The notes beneath the pieces were generated by a model that saw only the letters and a program-made list of their open reading frames with translations, did no database searches and was not told the origin of the DNA. The position numbers were made by a program, and so were the translations under genes. From assembly GCA_947625655.1 (NCBI GenBank), contig CANQPD010000020.1, positions 1 to 55,414 on the forward strand: a stretch of DNA of 55,414 nt, written 5' to 3'. Source of the stretch: an uncultured Dysosmobacter sp. (lineage in GTDB: Bacteria; Bacillota; Clostridia; Oscillospirales; Oscillospiraceae). Each line of letters starts with the position of its first letter. Positions within the stretch are counted from its first letter, which is position 1. This document shows positions 1 to 8,291 of this stretch, piece by piece.

Positions 1-102
<102 letters not shown>

Positions 103-136
103 GGTCTTGGTTCAATCGAGCTGGGGCCTGAAATAT

Positions 137-212
137 TCCTCCATAGCTCAGTCGGTAGAGCACGCGGCTGTTAACCGCGGTGTCGTTGGTTCGAGTCCAA
201 CTGGGGGAGCCA
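137..212 (+). tRNA. tRNA-Asn (GTT)
   Basis: A full cloverleaf is visible: 7-bp acceptor stem 137-143 with 202-208, anticodon GTT, a T-loop TTCGAGT, discriminator G209 and an encoded CCA at 210-212. It is the first tRNA after the 5S gene. Confidence 0.97.
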
Positions 213-213
213 G

Positions 214-246
214 AGTATTGCCGCCACTTGGCGTGGCGGCAATACT
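214..246 (+). repeat. Perfect 14-bp stem-loop between tRNAs
   Basis: Bases 214-227 pair perfectly with 233-246 around a TTGGC loop. No T-run follows, so it is more likely a processing hairpin of the tRNA precursor, or a weak pause site, than a terminator. Confidence 0.6.
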
Positions 247-261
247 TCTCTAAAACGCCAC

Positions 262-338
262 GGGCCTTTAGCTCAGTTGGTTAGAGCAGTCGGCTCATAA
301 CCGATCGGTCCCGGGTTCGAGTCCCCGAAGGCCCACCA
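262..338 (+). tRNA. tRNA-Met (CAT), probably elongator
   Basis: The acceptor stem is 262-268 with 328-334, the anticodon is CAT at 296-298 and CCA is encoded at 336-338. The anticodon stem lacks the three consecutive G-C pairs of initiator tRNA, so elongator Met is the better reading. A CAT anticodon modified to read Ile (AUA) cannot be excluded from sequence alone. Confidence 0.93.
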
Positions 339-376
339 TTATGGTTGTTCGCCTGAAGGGATACCTCAAGCGAGAT

Positions 377-452
377 AGGGGTATAGCTCAGCTGGTAGAG
401 CAGCGGTCTCCAAAACCGCGTGCCGAGGGTTCGAATCCTTCTGCCCCTGCCA
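377..452 (+). tRNA. tRNA-Trp (CCA)
   Basis: Acceptor stem 377-383 with 442-448, anticodon CCA at 410-412 inside a standard 7-nt loop, discriminator G449 and encoded CCA at 450-452. It is the last tRNA of the rRNA operon tail and is followed directly by a terminator. Confidence 0.97.
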
Positions 453-463
453 TAAAAATCTCC

Positions 464-490
464 AAAACCCCGATATTTCGGGGTTTTTTT
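464..490 (+). terminator. Rho-independent terminator of the rRNA/tRNA operon
   Basis: An A-rich stem AAAACCCCGA pairs with TCGGGGTTTT around a short loop and runs into seven T's. It lies 11 bases after tRNA-Trp. Confidence 0.9.
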
Positions 491-616
491 CTGCCTTGTG
501 AGCATTTTATGCTGAAGAGGCTGCGGGTAATGCCGGAATGATGCCTGAACCGTAGTATCGGGCGTCGTCTGTTTTGACGGTTTTCGTCTGCTGCTGCATC
601 AAATCAGCATCCAAAA

Positions 617-658
617 CGCTCCTCTGGCTGGCAGCTGCCAGCCGGAGGAGCGCTTTTT
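617..658 (+). terminator. Strong hairpin terminator in the intergenic region
   Basis: A near-perfect 17-bp stem (617-633 with 636-652, one G-T pair) is followed by CTTTTT. It has no obvious gene immediately upstream and may be a back-up terminator for the rRNA operon. Confidence 0.65.
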
Positions 659-1012
659 GTGGAGTTCAAAGCTCGAATCCGGCGGCGATTCCGGCCAGAC
701 GGGCAGCCTCTTTTTATGTTGCGGAGTCCCGCACCCTCCCGGCCAGTCGGGCGGGGAGCCTGGGGGCCTGACGCGGCGGCGCGTCCCACTTGCCGGAGGC
801 GGTTTTCACCCTGCTCGCCTTTTTCCCTGCCGCCACGCTGGGATACCGTGCATCCTGCCGGACATTCTGGCGCATGCCTGCTCAAGGATGTGCAAACGGC
901 AGAGGCGCGGAATATCAAAACTTACGGATAACCGGAGGGAAAAGGTCAGACAGCTTTTGACGGAAGGAAACTTGATTTGATGCGGCAAATGTAGTAAAAT
1001 CCACCACTGAGC

Positions 1013-1055
1013 AAGGACGCTTGGACACCAGGAAGGTGATCCGGCGTCCTTTTTT
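1013..1055 (+). terminator. Two-part hairpin terminator
   Basis: AAGGACGC (1013-1020) pairs with GCGTCCTT (1044-1051). An inner GGACACC/GGTGATCC helix extends the stem, and a T-run follows. This is a good intrinsic terminator, but the transcript it ends is not identified. Confidence 0.6.
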
Positions 1056-1388
1056 GCTTGGGAAAAGGGAAGCTCCGCAAGAACCTGCCACCCCCGCAAA
1101 CGCGCCTGATATATAACATTTTCCCCAAAGTATCGACCGCATGTCCCGATTCCGCCTGCGTTCTGCCGGGAGATACCCCGCGGTTTTGCTCCTGAAGGGC
1201 GAGCGGACGGGCTAAAAAACATCGGCCGGAAGCAGAGAGGACATACCGCTTTGGACTGTTCAGGAGGACCGGCGGGATCATGTGGGGATTTGTACATTTC
1301 CCGTCAAAACGGCTGCCGGGCCGCGCGGATCTCAGCCTTCCGTGAAGCGTTCAAATGCGCAAAGCTCTGGAAGTTGTCTGACCTCTCT

Positions 1389-1450
1389 TGTATGCATTGA
1401 AAAATTTCGGCCAAATCGATACACTTACAGCTATGAAAGCTGTATGCATT
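1389..1450 (+). promoter_or_regulatory. Promoter of the nucleoside operon with duplicated operator
   Basis: TTGAAA (1397-1402) and TACACT (1420-1425) are 17 bp apart and form a sigma-A-type promoter. The 10-mer TGTATGCATT occurs twice, at 1389-1398 overlapping the -35 and at 1441-1450 downstream of the start site. This is an arrangement expected of repressor sites. An ACAGCT/AGCTGT inverted repeat lies between them. A GntR-family regulator remnant sits at the far end of the operon and could have been the cognate repressor; that link is inference. Confidence 0.6.
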
Positions 1451-1473
1451 TAAATGTGGGAGGAAAAAGAGCG

Positions 1474-2043
1474 ATGAGTAAAGAGACCATGACCATTGCA
1501 TATGAAGGCGGCCATGAGGTCAGGCTGGCGGATCTGCCCGAGCGAGAGGTGCAGCTGCTGCGCAGGGTCATTGAGATCTGCCGCGAGGCCAAGGAGGCCG
1601 GCAACTATCCTTTCGGCTGCCTGCTGGCCGACAGGGACGGCAACATCCTGATGGAGCAGGGCAACTGTGAAAACGAACACAAGGGCGACTGCACCGGCCA
1701 CGCCGAGACGGAGCTGATGCGCCGGGCATCTCAGAAGTACACCAAGGAAGAGATGTGGAATCTGACCATGTACAACTGCGGAGAGCCCTGCGCGATGTGC
1801 GCCGGGGCCATCTATTGGGGCAACCTGGGCCGCCTGGTTTATATCGGGCGGGAGTCCACGCTGAAGGAATACACCGGTGACGACCTGCGCAATCCCACCC
1901 TGGCGCTGCCCTGCCGGGCGGTATTTGCCTGCGGCCAAAAACCGGACATGGAGATCATTGGGCCCGTGCCCGAGCTGGAGGATGAACTGATGGAGCTGCA
2001 CAAGGGCTTCTGGCATCCCTCCAGCGAGAATGGCGCGAAATGA
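1474..2043 (+). CDS. Nucleoside/guanine deaminase-like protein (CDA fold)
   Basis: A 189-residue zinc deaminase of the cytidine/deoxycytidylate deaminase fold, closest in feel to guanine deaminase and tRNA-adenosine-deaminase-type proteins. The zinc motifs are clear: H76-A77-E78 (HAE) and P105-C106-A-M-C109 (PCxxC). The start chosen is the ATG at 1474 because GGAGG lies just upstream; the longer open frame has no ribosome site. It is the first gene of the BMP transporter operon, which suggests deamination of an imported purine base or nucleoside. The exact substrate (guanine, adenosine, cytidine) cannot be read from the sequence. Confidence 0.9.
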   Translation: MSKETMTIAYEGGHEVRLADLPEREVQLLRRVIEICREAKEAGNYPFGCLLADRDGNILMEQGNCENEHKGDCTGHAETELMRRASQKYTKEEMWNLTMYNCGEPCAMCAGAIYWGNLGRLVYIGRESTLKEYTGDDLRNPTLALPCRAVFACGQKPDMEIIGPVPELEDELMELHKGFWHPSSENGAK

Positions 2044-2116
2044 ACGCATCTTGCAGCGGTTTGCCGCTGTTGAAGTGATCCAACTGCAAGAGATCAAAAA
2101 TGAGGAGAGATTACAT

Positions 2117-3133
2117 ATGAAAAGACTGTTTGCACTGATCCTGACGCTGACTCTGGCGCTGTCTCTGGCTGGCTGCGGTTCCGCCGGCTCCTCCGACGGT
2201 GCCGGTGAATCCGGTACTTCCGGCGAAGAGAGCGGCGATCCCATCCGGGTAGCCTGCATCCTGTCCGGCCCGATCAGCGATATGAGCTGGAACTACACCG
2301 CGCACCAGGGCCTGCTGAAGATGGAGGCCATGGGCGCCGAGATCGCCTATCAGGAGAATGTGGAGAACTCCGCGCTGCCGGACTGCATCAATACCTACGC
2401 CAGCGATGGCTATGACATGATCATCCTGAGCACCAATTCCTACGAGGAGGCCTCCCTGCCCATCACGAAGGACTATCCTGACACCACGTTTATTATCATC
2501 AACGGGCAGACAACGGAGGGCAATGTCACCAGTTATCAGGTCGCTGACGAGGACCAGGGCTTTATGCAGGGCGTCATCTGCGCCGCGCTGAGCCAGACCG
2601 GTAAGGTGGGTTTTGTGGGCGCCATGGAGATCACCCCCATCCTGAACGGGCGCACCGGCTTTGAGCAGGGCGCCAAGTATATCAACGAGTCCGTGGAAGT
2701 GAACGCTGTTATGACCGGCAGCTTTACCGATGTGGCCGCCGCGAAGGAGACCGCGAAAGCGATGATCGACGCCGGTGTGGATGCCATCGCCCCCATGTGC
2801 GACAATGCCGCCCTGGGCGTGGACGAGGCCGCTGAGGAAGGCGGCATTTACGCCGCGGCCTCCGGCGAGGGCCAGGAGACCGTCGCGCCCAACGCAGTGG
2901 TCTGTGCCGTCAACAAGGATACCTCCATCGTCTACGAGAAGGTCTTCCAGGACTATCTGGACGGCAAGCTGACCGGGGATACCGGCGTTGTGAAGCTGGG
3001 TGCCGCCGACGGGGTGGTGTACCTGTCTGACTGGTATGATGCGGGCAGCGGCATCAGCGACGAGGTCAAGGCGCAGATTTCCGCCGCGTATGAGGCTCTG
3101 GCTTCCGGCGAAATCTCCGTTGAGCTGGGCTGA
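2117..3133 (+). CDS. BMP-family nucleoside-binding lipoprotein
   Basis: A 338-residue extracytoplasmic binding protein of the basic membrane protein (BmpA/YufN-like) family, which captures purine nucleosides for an ABC importer. It has a lipoprotein signal peptide with the lipobox LAGC near residues 17-20, followed by a Ser/Gly-rich linker. The body contains the family pattern ACILSGPISDMSWNY near the N-terminus. GGAGAG precedes the ATG at 2117. A terminator-like hairpin follows the gene, which would give more binding protein than permease, as is common in ABC operons. Confidence 0.93.
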   Translation: MKRLFALILTLTLALSLAGCGSAGSSDGAGESGTSGEESGDPIRVACILSGPISDMSWNYTAHQGLLKMEAMGAEIAYQENVENSALPDCINTYASDGYDMIILSTNSYEEASLPITKDYPDTTFIIINGQTTEGNVTSYQVADEDQGFMQGVICAALSQTGKVGFVGAMEITPILNGRTGFEQGAKYINESVEVNAVMTGSFTDVAAAKETAKAMIDAGVDAIAPMCDNAALGVDEAAEEGGIYAAASGEGQETVAPNAVVCAVNKDTSIVYEKVFQDYLDGKLTGDTGVVKLGAADGVVYLSDWYDAGSGISDEVKAQISAAYEALASGEISVELG

Positions 3134-3148
3134 ATCCAATAACTGAGG

Positions 3149-3189
3149 AAGGAGCACAGCGTCCAATGGCACCGCTGTGCTCCTTTTTT
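3149..3189 (+). terminator. Attenuator hairpin after the binding-protein gene
   Basis: A 13-bp perfect stem (3149-3161 with 3173-3185) is followed by TTTT. It lies between the binding protein and the permeases, so it probably acts as a partial terminator setting protein ratios. Confidence 0.8.
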
Positions 3190-3238
3190 CACCATGCAAC
3201 CGATGTGAAAACCGCGCTGTGCGCGGAGAGGAGGACCC

Positions 3239-4324
3239 ATGAAGGGCAGACAACCACAACTGCAGAGCGGACGGCTGTTCGACAAGGTATATTTTCCGGC
3301 CATGTCCATCTGCGCATCCTTTCTCATCGCAGGCATCGTGTTTGCGCTGCTGGGGTTTGACCCGGTAACGGCTTTCGGCGGCCTGCTGAGCGGCTCCCTG
3401 GGCAGCCTGAGCGCCTGGGGCGAGACCTTGAACAAGGCGGTGCCCGTGGCGCTGACAGGCCTGAGCTATGCCATCGCCCAGCGCTGCGGCGTGGTAAACC
3501 TGGGCGCCGAGGGCCAGGTCTATATCGGCGCCCTGTGCGCCGTTCTGGCGGGCACGGAGCTTGAAATGCCCGCGCCGCTGCACATTCCCGTGACGCTGCT
3601 GGCGGCCTTTTTGGGCGGCGCGCTGTTCGGCACCCTGCCCGCCGTTATGAAGAACCGCTTCGGCGCCAGTGAGCTGATCACCACTATCATGTTCAACTAT
3701 GTGGCGCTGTACTTTGTCCACTATATGATCGCCGGCCCCATCAAGGATCTGGACAGCGGCAGCAATTTCGCCCAGTCCAAGCAGATGCTGGAGTCGGCCC
3801 AGCTGCCCCGGCTTCTGGCGGGCACCAGGCTTCACGCGGGACTGATCGTGGCCGCGGCGGCGCTGGTGTTCTATCAGTTCTTCCTGTTCCACACCACCCG
3901 GGGCTATGAAATGCGGGTGATCGGCCTGAACCGCACCACCGGCGAGTGCGCCGGTATGAATCCCAGGACCAATACCCTGCTGTCCATGTTTTTGGCGGGC
4001 GGCTTTGCGGGCCTTGGAGGGGCCTGCGAGCTCATGGGCGTGCAGCTTCGCATCATGGAAAACGCCTTTAACGGCTTTGGCTTTGACGGCGTGGCCGTGG
4101 CTCTGCTGGGCGGCAACGCCGCCGGCGGCATTGCGCTGTCCAGCCTGCTGTTTGGCGCGCTGAAGAGCGGCGCTACCAAAATGCAGATGCGGAGCGGTGT
4201 TCCCACCGCCACCATTTATATGCTGCAGGGGCTCATTATCCTCTTTGTGGTGGGCAAGCGGTTGTTTGATTACCGCCGGCTTCACAAAAAGCCCCGCAGG
4301 CATCCGGCAAAGGAGGACGTGTGA
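3239..4324 (+). CDS. BMP-type ABC transporter permease 1
   Basis: A 361-residue polytopic membrane protein of the branched-chain/BMP permease family (YufP-like), one half of the nucleoside translocation pore. After a hydrophilic N-terminus (about 20 residues) come about eight to ten hydrophobic segments. The motif GVVNLGAEGQ near residue 85 is the standard family signature. GAGGAGG precedes the start at 3239. The stop is one base from the next ATG, so expression is translationally coupled. Confidence 0.93.
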   Translation: MKGRQPQLQSGRLFDKVYFPAMSICASFLIAGIVFALLGFDPVTAFGGLLSGSLGSLSAWGETLNKAVPVALTGLSYAIAQRCGVVNLGAEGQVYIGALCAVLAGTELEMPAPLHIPVTLLAAFLGGALFGTLPAVMKNRFGASELITTIMFNYVALYFVHYMIAGPIKDLDSGSNFAQSKQMLESAQLPRLLAGTRLHAGLIVAAAALVFYQFFLFHTTRGYEMRVIGLNRTTGECAGMNPRTNTLLSMFLAGGFAGLGGACELMGVQLRIMENAFNGFGFDGVAVALLGGNAAGGIALSSLLFGALKSGATKMQMRSGVPTATIYMLQGLIILFVVGKRLFDYRRLHKKPRRHPAKEDV

Positions 4325-4325
4325 T

Positions 4326-5240
4326 ATGGAGAATCTGACCAGTTTCCTCTCCTCCCTCATCCGCATGTCCACGCCGCTGCTGATCGCCGGCCTGGGGCTG
4401 GTGTTCAGCGCCAATGCCGGCATCGTGAACATCGGCACCGAGGGCTTTATGCTCCTGGGCGCGCTGATGGGCTGCGCGGGCTCCTACTGGACCGGCTCCG
4501 CCCTGTGCGGCGCGCTGATCGCCATGGCGGCCACCATGGTGTTCTCCGCCGTATTCGCGTTCTTTACGCTGAACATGCGGGCGGACCAGACGGTGGTGGG
4601 CGCCGCCATCAACATTTTTGCCAGCGGCCTGACCATTACGCTGAACCGCATTATTTTCGATACCACCGGCGGCGTGCCGGTCATTGCCACCTACGGTCCC
4701 ATGCCCATTCCCGGGCTCAGCAGCCTGCCGGCGGTGGGCGTGCTGTTCAACCAGTCTGTGGTGTGCTATCTGGCGTTTTTGGCGGTGCCCGTGGTGTGGT
4801 ACATTATGAAAAAAACCCATGTGGGACTGGAGGTCCGCTCCGTTGGCGAAAATCCCCGGGCCAGCGATACCCTGGGCATCAACGTGCTCAGGACCCGCTG
4901 GTGGACGATATTGCTGCAGGGGCTGCTCTCCGGCCTGGCGGGCTCCTACATGTCCATGGGACAGCTGAGCTTTTTCACAGAGGGCATGGTCTCTGGCAAG
5001 GGCTACATGGCGCTGGCGGTAGTAGTGCTGGGCTGTTACTCTCCGGTGGGCGTTCTGGGCGCGTCCCTGATTTTCGGCGCCGGCATGGCGCTGCAGTACC
5101 GTCTCCAGGCGGCCAACACCGGCGTTCCCTATCAGATCATCACGATGCTGCCCTACGTCATCACGCTGGTGGCGGTGTGCGGCTTTATCCGCAAGTCGCG
5201 GTCTCCCGCCGCCACAGGCGTGGCCTACACGAAAGAATAA
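4326..5240 (+). CDS. BMP-type ABC transporter permease 2
   Basis: A 304-residue membrane protein of the YufQ-like family, partner of the preceding permease. The signature NAGIVNIGTEGFMLLG lies near residues 32-47, followed by repeated hydrophobic helices. The ATG at 4326 is used because it follows AGGAGGACGTG and restarts one base after the upstream stop; an in-frame extension further upstream would overlap permease 1 and has no support. Confidence 0.93.
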   Translation: MENLTSFLSSLIRMSTPLLIAGLGLVFSANAGIVNIGTEGFMLLGALMGCAGSYWTGSALCGALIAMAATMVFSAVFAFFTLNMRADQTVVGAAINIFASGLTITLNRIIFDTTGGVPVIATYGPMPIPGLSSLPAVGVLFNQSVVCYLAFLAVPVVWYIMKKTHVGLEVRSVGENPRASDTLGINVLRTRWWTILLQGLLSGLAGSYMSMGQLSFFTEGMVSGKGYMALAVVVLGCYSPVGVLGASLIFGAGMALQYRLQAANTGVPYQIITMLPYVITLVAVCGFIRKSRSPAATGVAYTKE

Positions 5241-5253
5241 AGGAGGGCGCAGG

Positions 5254-6801
5254 ATGGCATATCTGGAATTGAAGCATGTCACAAAGCGCTTCGGCACTGT
5301 GGTGGCCAACGACGATGTGAGCCTCTGCGTGGAAAGAGGCCAGATCCACGCTCTGCTGGGGGAAAACGGAGCGGGGAAGTCCACGCTGATGAACATTCTC
5401 TATGGACTGTACGCCCCCACGGAGGGGGAGGTCTGGCTGGACGGCCAGCGGCTGGACATCCGGGACCCCAAACAGGCCATTGCCGCGGGCATCGGGATGG
5501 TGCACCAGCATTTCATGCTGATCCCCGCCCTGACGGTCATTGAAAATGTCATGCTGGGCTACAAGGAGATCAGCCGCTTCCGGCTGAATCTGCACCAGGC
5601 CGCCCAGCGGTTTACCGCTTTGGCGGAGAAGTTCAACATGCCCATCTCCCCCTGGGAGAAGGTGGAGGATCTGACCATCGGCCAGCAGCAGCGGCTGGAG
5701 ATCCTGAAGGCGCTGTTCCGCAATTCCAAGCTGCTGATTCTGGATGAGCCCACCGCCGTGCTGACGCCCCAGGAGACGGCGACCCTCTTTGAGCTGCTCC
5801 GCCAGTTGACGGCTGACGGCCTGACCATTATCTTCATCACCCACAAGCTGGGGGAGGTCATGGACATCTGCGACCAGTGCACCGTTCTGCGGCAGGGCCG
5901 GGTGGCGGCCGCGAACCTCGCCATCTCCGATATCCACAGCCATGAGGAACTGGCGGCTCTGATGGTGGGCAGGTCCATCGACCTGGTGACGCATAAAACC
6001 GAGGCGCGTCCCGGCAAGCCGGTGCTGGAGGTGCGGGATCTGCGCTACACGGACCAGGAAAATGTCTCCCGTCTGAACGGCCTGAGCTTTCAGGTCCGCG
6101 CGGGAGAGATCGTGGGCGTGGCCGGCGTGGACGGCAACGGCCAGTCCGAGCTGGTCCGCTGCATCACCGGACTGCTGAAACCGGAGAGCGGCGCTGTTGC
6201 CCTGGAGGGGGTGGACGTCACCGGGAGGCGGCCCAAGGAGATCCTGGAGCACGGCGTGGCCCATATCCCTGAGGACCGGTATAAAATGGCGATGGTGAAG
6301 GAGCTCTCCATCAACGAGAACCTGATCCTCATGAGCTATGATAAAGAACCCTATTCCAAACACGGTATTCTGCAGTGGAAGGAGATCACCCGGCTGAACG
6401 AGGCCCTTTGCCAAAAGTACGAGGTAAAGACCCCCGGTGTCCACGAACTGGCAGGCCGCCTGTCCGGCGGCAACCAGCAGAAATTTGTGGTGGGGCGGGA
6501 ACTGGACCGGGCCGCCAAGCTGATTATCGCGGTTTATCCGGACCGGGGCCTGGACATCGGCACCACGAAATACATCCAAAGCCGGCTGGTGGAAGAGCGG
6601 GACCGCGGCGCCGCGGTGCTGCTGCTGTCCACGGAGCTGGATGAGATCCTGGAGCTGTCTGACACAGTTCTGGTGCTGTACCAGGGGCGTATTATGGCGC
6701 GGCTTCCCCAGAAAGATGCAAAACGGGAAACCGTCGGCCTGCTGATGGCCGGCGTGCAGGATGACGAAACCGCCGGAAAGGAAGGAGAGACGATATGCTG
6801 A
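5254..6801 (+). CDS. BMP/sugar-type ABC transporter ATPase, duplicated domain
   Basis: A 515-residue ATPase with two fused nucleotide-binding domains (YufO/RbsA-like) that powers purine nucleoside import. Domain 1 has the Walker A GENGAGKST, the signature LTIGQQQRLEI and the Walker B region LLILDEPTAVLTP. Domain 2 has the usual degenerate P-loop GVDGNGQSEL and an intact signature LSGGNQQKFV. Its Walker B region reads LIIAVYPDRGLDIG where family members usually have QPTRGLD, a small oddity. AGGAGG precedes the start. It overlaps the next gene fragment by 7 bases. Confidence 0.94.
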   Translation: MAYLELKHVTKRFGTVVANDDVSLCVERGQIHALLGENGAGKSTLMNILYGLYAPTEGEVWLDGQRLDIRDPKQAIAAGIGMVHQHFMLIPALTVIENVMLGYKEISRFRLNLHQAAQRFTALAEKFNMPISPWEKVEDLTIGQQQRLEILKALFRNSKLLILDEPTAVLTPQETATLFELLRQLTADGLTIIFITHKLGEVMDICDQCTVLRQGRVAAANLAISDIHSHEELAALMVGRSIDLVTHKTEARPGKPVLEVRDLRYTDQENVSRLNGLSFQVRAGEIVGVAGVDGNGQSELVRCITGLLKPESGAVALEGVDVTGRRPKEILEHGVAHIPEDRYKMAMVKELSINENLILMSYDKEPYSKHGILQWKEITRLNEALCQKYEVKTPGVHELAGRLSGGNQQKFVVGRELDRAAKLIIAVYPDRGLDIGTTKYIQSRLVEERDRGAAVLLLSTELDEILELSDTVLVLYQGRIMARLPQKDAKRETVGLLMAGVQDDETAGKEGETIC

Positions 6802-6957
6802 CTGAACGTATGAAGACGCTGATCCGTGAAATGCCCAAAGGCGAGAACCACATCCACATTGAGGGCTCCATCCCCGCCCGCACGGCGCTGAAGCTGTCCA
6901 AACGCAACGGGGTGGCCCTGCCCTTTGACTCCGAGGCCGGCATGAAGGACTTTATGG
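6795..6957 (+). pseudogene. Adenosine deaminase, N-terminal fragment
   Basis: The first 50-odd residues read as the N-terminus of an adenosine/adenine deaminase: EMPKGENHIHIEGSIPAR carries the HxH metal-ligand motif. Resemblance stops abruptly near 6955. The frame then runs antisense through a GntR-type gene and ends in unrelated sequence at 7148. A full enzyme is about 330 residues, so about 85% is missing and no function is expected. It overlaps the ATPase stop, as a real last gene of the operon would. Confidence 0.8.
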
Positions 6958-7102
6958 TCGCGCGGCTCACCTGCAGTTTCGCCGCGAGCTGCTTTTCTGA
7001 CAGCATCCTTGTGCTGACCGATAAATTCATCCGCCCGATCAAGTCCAGCAGCGCCTGCCTGACTTCACTGTGCAGATCCTGCTCCGGGGTCTCTTTGCCC
7101 AT
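6955..7102 (-). pseudogene. GntR-family regulator, N-terminal fragment
   Basis: On the minus strand an ATG at 7102, preceded by GAGGTG, opens a typical GntR winged-helix start: about 48 residues including MLSEKQLAAKLQVSRATI, the recognition helix. At about 6955 it runs into the antisense of the adenosine deaminase. The remaining wing and the effector domain are absent. It may once have repressed the adjacent nucleoside operon. Confidence 0.75.
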
Positions 7103-7202
7103 AGTTCACCTCAATCATATCAGATATCTTTCTGCCGTTTTCCTCTAAAATACCACAGGAAAGACCGGATACGCAAGAAGGTATGCTGTCAGCCACAGGC
7201 GG

Positions 7203-7973
7203 TCACGGCTCCAGATGCGGCTCAAGATCCCGCAGAAGCTGCTTTTTTGTGAGCACCGTATCCGCGTGTCCCAGCACACAGCGCTCAAAGTCAAGGCCCC
7301 GGAGCAGCTCCACATAGGGGCGGAGCTTGACCGGATTGTACGGCAGCGCCGCGATCGTGTCCTGCAGCAGCTCCGGATGTGCGGGATCATACGCCCAGTC
7401 AAGGGTCATCAACTCCTTGCCTGAGGCATCGCTGACAAAGAGGATCTTTTCCTCAGGCACAAAAAACATCAAATGGTCATCGCTGTGGGGGCCGCCGCAA
7501 TAGAGGATCTCCACAGTCACTCCGCCCAGGTCCACGGCCGTGTCGCCTGTGATCTCAATATCAGACGGCACCACCGTGATCCTGCTGGGATCCGGATATT
7601 CCATCAGCTTGCTGTAATAGCCGAACTCGACGTCGATTTTTTTGTCCAGCCTCTCCCGCATGGCCTCCCGCGTCCACGAAAACCCGCTCTCCCGCCTGAG
7701 AAATTGATTGCACTTATCGGAGGCCAGGGTCAGCCCGTGGACATAGGGCGCGCCATAGGAGTGATCCCAGTGATAGTGAGAAATCCCTGTCAAAGCCGGA
7801 AGCGGAAGCCCCTGCCCGCGGAGCGCGGCATAAAACGCGTTTACATGGTCTTCCGATGCGCCGGCATCCACCGCGAAAGCGTATTTCCCGCCGCGGATAT
7901 ATCCCAGCGCGGGGCGGTCAGACCGATGTTCCGGCTCCATATACCAGACCTTTTTGCTTAAAGAACGAAGCAT
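7203..7973 (-). CDS. Metallo-beta-lactamase-fold hydrolase
   Basis: A 256-residue MBL-fold metal hydrolase. The zinc motif HxHxDH is H66-Y-H68-W-D70-H71. Later ligands are visible as the H in GGPHSDDH, D in LFVSDAS and H in VLGHADTV. The start at 7973 follows AGGGGG; a longer in-frame extension has no ribosome site. The fold covers hydrolases, lactonases and glyoxalase II-like enzymes, and nothing here identifies the substrate. It stands alone between the truncated GntR gene and a terminator. Confidence 0.88.
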   Translation of the reverse strand: MLRSLSKKVWYMEPEHRSDRPALGYIRGGKYAFAVDAGASEDHVNAFYAALRGQGLPLPALTGISHYHWDHSYGAPYVHGLTLASDKCNQFLRRESGFSWTREAMRERLDKKIDVEFGYYSKLMEYPDPSRITVVPSDIEITGDTAVDLGGVTVEILYCGGPHSDDHLMFFVPEEKILFVSDASGKELMTLDWAYDPAHPELLQDTIAALPYNPVKLRPYVELLRGLDFERCVLGHADTVLTKKQLLRDLEPHLEP

Positions 7974-8205
7974 GGCATCCCCCTGAAAGCCGCACGATTT
8001 CCGGCGAAAAGAATGCGGAAAATCAACTTGGTTACTGAGAATCTTATCATTGCGAAAAAACGGATGCAAGTATCGCGGTTGGGAAAGCGGTCTGACCTTT
8101 TGGGACGCCCGCCGCGGGGGAACAGGCAGTACCAGCCGCGGCGCGCCGCATGAGGGGCACCCCTCCCGGGCGCGGCTTCCCGCTTGTGAGTGACACCGAA
8201 GATTT
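7974..8205. other. Intergenic, no gene seen
   Basis: This GC-rich spacer separates the MBL hydrolase start from the terminator of the metal operon. The promoter of the MBL gene should lie here. I see no convincing -35/-10 pair and no other element. Confidence 0.5.
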
Positions 8206-8250
8206 CCGCGAAAAAGGCCGTGAATTTTAAAATTCACGGCCTTTTTTTCG
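8206..8250 (-). terminator. Bidirectional terminator at the end of the metal operon
   Basis: An exceptionally long perfect palindrome, AAAAAGGCCGTGAATTTT and its complement, is flanked by CGCG on both sides with A- and T-runs. It lies 41 bases after the P-type ATPase stop on the minus strand. Confidence 0.92.
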
Positions 8251-8291
8251 CGGGATGAAAAGCCCGGCGCGGACGCGCCGGGCTTTCACGG

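Larger units (their letters stand above)
491..1380. other. Non-coding interval, no supported gene
   Basis: About 890 bases without a credible gene. The open frames on both strands lack ribosome sites and overlap each other with no family resemblance. Two terminator-type hairpins (617-658 and 1013-1055) are the only recognisable elements. The second may end an unrecognised short transcript. Confidence 0.6.

Noticed and set aside
604..1297. Several overlapping frames of 75-163 residues in the leader region
   Set aside because: They conflict with each other on both strands, have no ribosome sites and match nothing known; two terminators lie within them.
1282..1473. A 64-residue N-terminal extension of the deaminase
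   Set aside because: It covers the promoter and both operator repeats; the ATG at 1474 has a proper ribosome site.
3166..3360. A small frame across the start of the first permease
   Set aside because: It begins inside the attenuator hairpin and is out of frame with the permease.
2111..4438. A 775-residue open frame on the minus strand opposite the BMP transporter genes
   Set aside because: It is antisense to clear, family-typical genes, is full of His/Gln/Gly runs and has no ribosome site. Such frames are common opposite GC-rich genes.
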